This document shows positions 60,162-64,000 of a stretch of 64,000 nt of DNA, in pieces (position 1 is the first letter of the stretch; each line of letters opens with the position of its first letter). The position numbers were made by a program, and so were the translations under genes. Under the pieces are notes generated by a model that saw nothing but the letters and a program-made list of their open reading frames with translations, was not told the DNA's origin and did no database searches. The DNA lies in assembly GCF_007725405.1 (NCBI RefSeq), contig NZ_CP042163.1, forward strand, positions 2,542,001 through 2,606,000, given 5' to 3'. Origin of the DNA: Shouchella miscanthi (GTDB lineage: Bacteria > Bacillota > Bacilli > Bacillales > Bacillaceae_D).

Positions 60162-61784
60162 TTAGATGTAAATCAAAAGATGACGACGTGGTTGCTGCTC
60201 TAATTCATTTAGTAATCGTTGAATCGTGTCGCTACCTGTTAAGTTTAGAAGAACGATTGGGTTTAAAATTCGTTCTTGGGGACTCGATTGTGGTCGTAAC
60301 CAGCAAATCGCTTCATCATACTTTTTTAATTCTGTTTCATATCTTCGCTTAATCTCTTTTGTCATGAACGTCTCAAGACGTGTTAATTGATCATGGATAA
60401 ACGCTTTGTTTTTTAAACTAATGTCATAAAGCGTCTCATTCATTTCTTTGGCAAGCTCTCGCAACGGCTGGTGAGCGTGCTCCATCTGCTCTTTCGCCCG
60501 CTCAATGTGCTTTTTAACTTCAAATGAGTGCTGATTATCAAGCCATTGCTGCTTTAAGATTTCACCGTTTCCTTCTATATACGAACCTGGATCTTCGCCT
60601 CGTTCAATCAAGTGCTTTTCAACTTGACGTGGAACAATGGTTGCCGACATACGTTGAATAACAGGTGTTACCTGGAAATGAAATAAAGAGAAGCTCTCTT
60701 TTAGCGTTCCCCAATAGGCTAATTCGCCTGGGCCTGCCACAAACGCAACAGTCGGTAACAACCATTCCTGCATTAACGGGCGAGTGACAACGTTATTGCT
60801 AAACCTACTAGGATGCTTTTCTAACTCCTCTATTAACTCATCCTTAGTAAATGTGAATGGGTGATCTGCCATATAGAACACACCGTCGCTATAATTTAAA
60901 CGGTACCGCTTCCCATCCACTGTATAAAAAAGATGCGCATTTTCTGGATCCGTTCCTATCGGTTTCCCGTATCCTTGTTTGGCAAAGCGCGCCTCTCCCT
61001 CTACTTGGGCAGCCTGCAGCTCCTCCACTTGTAAAATAAGCGATTTGAAAAATGGTTTTTCTATTTCTCTTAAGAGATCGTCGTCGCTATCTAGATAAAG
61101 CAATCCTTCCTCAGCAAACAAATCATGCATCACACCCATAAAGAAATCAACGTATGTCTTTGATTCAGTTGCACATGCCTCTACCTTTGCTTTTAATTCA
61201 GCTGTATAGGAAGTTTCTGGTAAAGATGAAAATAGTTCCTTTGTAAAAGCTTGCAATTCACTTTGCGGCAAATGCTTTTTTGATGCTGATGTTCCGTCCA
61301 CTTCGTCTGTAAGCAAACGTTTTTTCCACTTGTTTTCCTCTTTTTTATAGATTGTCCGCACTTCATCCAGATCATGGTCTTCTCCTGCAATCCAAAACAG
61401 CGGGACAACAGGTCGTTGTAATTCTCTTTCATACGTTTTGGCAAGCATAATGATCGACATAGCTTTATATACACTGTATAAAGGACCCGTAAATAGCCCT
61501 GCCTGCTGTCCACCGACGACAACAAGTGCATCATCTTGTTTTAGTTTATGTAAATTTTCCTCTAGTTTTTTTCGATTGCGTAATCCTTTTGTCCGATTTT
61601 CCACATACGTAACGAGCTCTTGTTTATGAGAAAAACGACGTTCACGTAAATCTTGACATCGTTTTTGTAGCCACTGCGTATCCGATGGCATGTAAGAAAA
61701 AAAGTCTTTGATTGGCTCTTGATCCTTTTCGTAATCGGCAGCAAAGCCTTTTAACGTCTCCTTACTAAGCTCCTCCATTTTCAT
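60162..61784 (-). CDS. bshC: Bacillithiol synthase BshC (cysteine-adding)
   Basis: 540 residues, YllA/BshC family. Nucleotide-binding-like core with VVVGGQQAGLFTGPLY (about 90-105), PLFWIAGEDHDLDEV (about 137-151) and FVAGPGELAYWG (about 352). A long helical coiled-coil arm (about 390-470) separates core and tail. It adds cysteine to GlcN-malate to finish bacillithiol, the main low-molecular-weight thiol of Bacillaceae. The order panE-bshC-mraZ matches B. subtilis. Confidence 0.94.
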   Translation of the reverse strand: MKMEELSKETLKGFAADYEKDQEPIKDFFSYMPSDTQWLQKRCQDLRERRFSHKQELVTYVENRTKGLRNRKKLEENLHKLKQDDALVVVGGQQAGLFTGPLYSVYKAMSIIMLAKTYERELQRPVVPLFWIAGEDHDLDEVRTIYKKEENKWKKRLLTDEVDGTSASKKHLPQSELQAFTKELFSSLPETSYTAELKAKVEACATESKTYVDFFMGVMHDLFAEEGLLYLDSDDDLLREIEKPFFKSLILQVEELQAAQVEGEARFAKQGYGKPIGTDPENAHLFYTVDGKRYRLNYSDGVFYMADHPFTFTKDELIEELEKHPSRFSNNVVTRPLMQEWLLPTVAFVAGPGELAYWGTLKESFSLFHFQVTPVIQRMSATIVPRQVEKHLIERGEDPGSYIEGNGEILKQQWLDNQHSFEVKKHIERAKEQMEHAHQPLRELAKEMNETLYDISLKNKAFIHDQLTRLETFMTKEIKRRYETELKKYDEAICWLRPQSSPQERILNPIVLLNLTGSDTIQRLLNELEQQPRRHLLIYI

Positions 61785-61827
61785 CGCTTAAATTCTCCTC
61801 ACCATGCATTTTCCATATCCGCTTTCC

Positions 61828-61856
61828 ATCATAGCAAAAACAACAAGTACAACCAA
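61828..61856 (-). promoter_or_regulatory. Candidate sigma-A promoter of bshC
   Basis: TTGGTT (61856-61851), 17-bp spacer, TATGAT (61833-61828) with TGC extension on the minus strand, 44 bp before the bshC start. Confidence 0.55.
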
Positions 61857-61866
61857 ATAAGTTGCT

Positions 61867-62778
61867 TCAAGAATTTTTATTCGTACTCTTTTGTTTCCCT
61901 TCCAGCATCGTATAAACGAGCTGAAGAGTCGGCATCGGAATGCCACGTGCTTCCCCTCTTTTTAAAATGTAGCCAACAATGGCGTCTAATTCAAGCGGGC
62001 GATTATGAATAAGGTCGGTTAACATGGACGATTGATTCTCTTTTGTATCGTTACAGACGCGTTCAACTTCCTTCCATTTCTCTTCCTGATCGTGCCGCCC
62101 TAGCGCCTCCATTATTTCCGCAAAACAGGAGCGCATCGCTTGGTTATAGTGCTTATTCTTTAAGAGCTCTCCGTTTCTCGCATGTAATAAAGCGGTTAAT
62201 GGATTTATACATGCGTTAAGGATTAACTTTGATTCAAGCATTTCCTGATAGTCTTCTCTCCACAAAACAGTCCATACATCCTGATTGAAAACTGACTCCC
62301 ACTCGGCTTTTCCTATAGAGGATGTTCCACGAAAAGGAGCAATTTTTATCCTTCCTTCCCCTTTAACAGACACTCGATTGCTTGTTCCTCTTTCTTTTAA
62401 CAGACCATACTCTACAACACCGACATAAGTCGGTTGAGTCATCTTCTCAATCCACTTTAAATGCCCCATTCCATTTTGAAGAAATACCCATTTTGTTTGT
62501 CGATGCCCTACGTGTTGGTAATCATTTAAAACCTGTTCTACTTGATACGACTTCACACATACGATGACACCATCAAAATCGGTTGTATGAGTCGGGTTTA
62601 TTTGTACGTCGTTTATGATCGTCTCTTGATTCCGTTTATTAAGATGAATACCATCGTTTTCAAATAACGATTGATCTTGTAGATTCTTAAGATAGAGAGA
62701 TACTTCCTCTCCTTGTTTTTTTAAAGATGCAGCGACGAATAATCCTACTGCACCAGCTCCGATAACGGCCACCTTCAT
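61867..62778 (-). CDS. panE: 2-dehydropantoate 2-reductase family protein (PanE/ApbA, YlbQ)
   Basis: 303 residues. N-terminal Rossmann fold VIGAGAVGLFVAASL for NADPH, GVIVCVKSYQVEQVL, then the catalytic Lys/Asn region (SKLILNACINPLTALL, about 190-205) and a C-terminal helical domain with SSMLTDLIHNRPLELDAIVG. It reduces ketopantoate to pantoate for CoA synthesis. B. subtilis has YlbQ in this place; the true pantoate enzyme can also be IlvC or another PanE, so function is family-level. Confidence 0.88.
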   Translation of the reverse strand: MKVAVIGAGAVGLFVAASLKKQGEEVSLYLKNLQDQSLFENDGIHLNKRNQETIINDVQINPTHTTDFDGVIVCVKSYQVEQVLNDYQHVGHRQTKWVFLQNGMGHLKWIEKMTQPTYVGVVEYGLLKERGTSNRVSVKGEGRIKIAPFRGTSSIGKAEWESVFNQDVWTVLWREDYQEMLESKLILNACINPLTALLHARNGELLKNKHYNQAMRSCFAEIMEALGRHDQEEKWKEVERVCNDTKENQSSMLTDLIHNRPLELDAIVGYILKRGEARGIPMPTLQLVYTMLEGKQKSTNKNS

Positions 62779-62810
62779 CGTTCACACCACCAGTACATTC
62801 AATAACGTCT

Positions 62811-62838
62811 ATTATACGTGTTCTTAAAGGTTTGTAAA
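62811..62838 (-). promoter_or_regulatory. Sigma-A promoter of panE
   Basis: TTTACA (62838-62833), 16-bp spacer, TATAAT (62816-62811) on the minus strand, 33 bp before the panE ATG. It lies in the 153-bp divergent region shared with ylbP; the ylbP side has only weak candidates (TATAGT or TAAAAT near 62881-62891). Confidence 0.7.
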
Positions 62839-62931
62839 ATCAGCTCATCACGGTATTTTTTAATGCGCTTTCATTCGATTTATAGTAAAATAGTAGATGA
62901 AATCATCAGTGGAGCAGGAGGATTATACACA

Positions 62932-63426
62932 ATGATTAAAGTAGAACGATTGCTAATTAATTATAAGACGTTAGAAGAGTTTACGAATTTTCGTGACTAT
63001 GGTGCAGCTGAGCTATCAATGAAAGACGATCTTAATCAGAGCATCGTCGAAAATGATAGCGAGTCTCCTTTTTATGGTATTTACTATGGCAAAAAGCTTG
63101 TTGCTCGTATGAGCCTCTATCAAATTGATGGAGACTTTGATCAGTATTTTGATCCTCCGCAAGATTATTTAGAATTATGGAAGTTAGAAGTATTAGAGCC
63201 ATACCGTGGTAAAGGATACGGAAGAGCACTTGTTGATTTTGCTAAAAGCTTTGAAATTCCAGTTAAGACAAATGCCCGCCAAAGTACAGGTGATTTTTGG
63301 TCAAAGCTAGGATTTGAACCTATTACGTACAGAGAAGAACGTGACAGAGGCGAGAGCCCTTACGTATGGTTTCCTTCAGGCGTCTATGAGCAAAAGAAGC
63401 CGAAAGAAAAACAATCACAGGAATAA
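62932..63426 (+). CDS. ylbP: GNAT-family N-acetyltransferase YlbP
   Basis: 164 residues from ATG 62932, with GGAGG 10 nt before; an in-frame ATG at 62818 is far upstream without support. It begins MIKVERLLINYKTLEEF like B. subtilis YlbP. The GNAT acetyl-CoA loop is seen as RGKGYGRALVDFA (about 98-110), preceded by LELWKLEVLEP. The acetyl acceptor is unknown. It is on the plus strand, divergent from panE and convergent with the RsfA-type regulator. Confidence 0.93.
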   Translation: MIKVERLLINYKTLEEFTNFRDYGAAELSMKDDLNQSIVENDSESPFYGIYYGKKLVARMSLYQIDGDFDQYFDPPQDYLELWKLEVLEPYRGKGYGRALVDFAKSFEIPVKTNARQSTGDFWSKLGFEPITYREERDRGESPYVWFPSGVYEQKKPKEKQSQE

Positions 63427-63428
63427 GA

Positions 63429-63462
63429 AAAAACAGCCGCGTGTATGCACGTGGCTGTTTTA
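63429..63462. terminator. Bidirectional terminator between ylbP and rsfA-type gene
   Basis: AAAACAGCCGCGTG (63430-63443) pairs with CACGTGGCTGTTTT (63448-63461) with one wobble position. T-runs appear on the plus strand and A5/T5 for the other direction. It includes the stop codon of the minus-strand gene. Confidence 0.88.
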
Positions 63463-64000
63463 TAATGATTTTTCAAGTAACGTATGATTGGTCAGCTTTC
63501 GAGCACGATCCATAATTTCAAGCAGAGAGCGGTAATCTTGTGTAATAACGCTCTTCTCCTTTTCTACTCTTTCTAGTTGCTCTTTTAACTTTTCATTTTC
63601 TGCTTTTAATACACTCGCTTCATAAACAGCTTCTTGCTTGTCTTTCATTGATTGTAGGTAATCAATAACCGCCTCTAAGTCTAACGTTTGATCAGATGTA
63701 TCTTGTTGCGCTTGTTGGAGTGTTTCGGCTGGTTTTTCCTCTTCTTGCTGTAGCACGAAGCTAGACTCCGATTTGGCCTTTTCCTTCTTTAGCACCGTTC
63801 GTTTTTTCTTTGCCATATTGACTTCAGCTGTGTATTTTTTTCGAATGGTTGAATTCCATCTAAACCCACAAGCCGCACTTGTACGTGAGAGCGCTTCTGC
63901 TACTTCTTCAAACGCTGCTAGCTGCGTACTTCCTTCTCTAATATGACGCAAAACAGTGTCAGCTAAAAGTAAATCATCTTCATGCGACCAGGCATCTTGA
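63460..64000 (-). CDS. RsfA-family sporulation transcription regulator (GerR/YlbO-like), 5' partial
   Basis: 180 codons visible; the frame stays open to the window edge, so only about the first three residues are missing. The N-terminal Myb/SANT-like domain reads [20 protein letters not shown] and [19 protein letters not shown], typical of RsfA/GerR proteins (GerR is the B. subtilis gene in this place, ylbO). A Lys-rich linker and a C-terminal coiled coil (about 115-165 of the visible part) follow. GerR modulates sigma-E genes in the mother cell; RsfA acts in the forespore. Synteny favours GerR. Confidence 0.88.
   Translation of the reverse strand, partial: QDAWSHEDDLLLADTVLRHIREGSTQLAAFEEVAEALSRTSAACGFRWNSTIRKKYTAEVNMAKKKRTVLKKEKAKSESSFVLQQEEEKPAETLQQAQQDTSDQTLDLEAVIDYLQSMKDKQEAVYEASVLKAENEKLKEQLERVEKEKSVITQDYRSLLEIMDRARKLTNHTLLEKSL

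Overview
The window is a gene-dense stretch of a low-to-moderate G+C, endospore-forming Bacillaceae chromosome. It is recognisable as the ylbO-to-recG segment of the Bacillus subtilis map read on the minus strand. Sporulation genes (sigE, sigG, spoIIGA, spoVD, spoVE, spoVM, a gerR/RsfA-type regulator), a meso-diaminopimelate-type MurE and bshC (bacillithiol) place it in Bacillaceae. Divergence from B. subtilis and the altered gene content suggest an alkaliphile-type genus (Alkalihalobacillus/Shouchella/Alkalicoccobacillus-like), which is inference only. I see no tRNA, rRNA, insertion sequence, prophage or CRISPR array. No gap between genes exceeds about 290 bp.

Layout by position. 1-5355: recG (partial), sdaAA, sdaAB, a DegV/FakB-type protein, fakA, yloU, then rpmB (+) facing the tiny spoVM (-). 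5564-17131: rpe, rsgA, prkC, prpC, rsmB, fmt, priA, coaBC, rpoZ, gmk, remA, a translation/housekeeping run with many overlapping ends. 17346-21913: Ca2+ P-type ATPase divergent from rqcH (+). 22013-34466: pyrimidine operon pyrR-P-B-C-AA-AB-K-D-F-E plus a methyltransferase at its end, with one sigma-A promoter and two PyrR attenuators. 34463-40817: rluD, lspA, ylyA, divIVA, ylmH, ylmG, sepF, ylmE, ylmD, ylmC. 40906-46087: sigG, sigE, spoIIGA, ftsZ, ftsA. 46387-60009: divIB, spoVE, murD, mraY, murF, murE, spoVD, pbpB, ftsL, rsmH, mraZ (the dcw cluster). 60162-64000: bshC, panE, ylbP (+) and a partial RsfA-family regulator.

Together the genes cover de novo UMP synthesis, peptidoglycan precursor synthesis and septal synthesis, Z-ring assembly and placement (FtsZ, FtsA, SepF, DivIVA), and the mother-cell and forespore sigma factors that reuse the division machinery in sporulation. 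They also include a PASTA kinase/phosphatase pair with its downstream ribosome-assembly GTPase.

The most notable features are not new genes. They are (i) a series of genes absent from positions where B. subtilis carries them (def, rlmN, thiN, yloC, the cys cluster, ileS, murG, murB, ylxW/ylxX/sbp), and (ii) well-preserved control sites readable by eye: 10-bp-spaced MraZ boxes, a sigma-H promoter before ftsA, a Spo0A-type spoIIG promoter with an overlong spacer, sigma-E promoters, and two rather than three PyrR attenuators. I found no convincing previously undescribed system. Many start codons were reassigned from ribosome-binding-site spacing and from my memory of B. subtilis protein N-termini.
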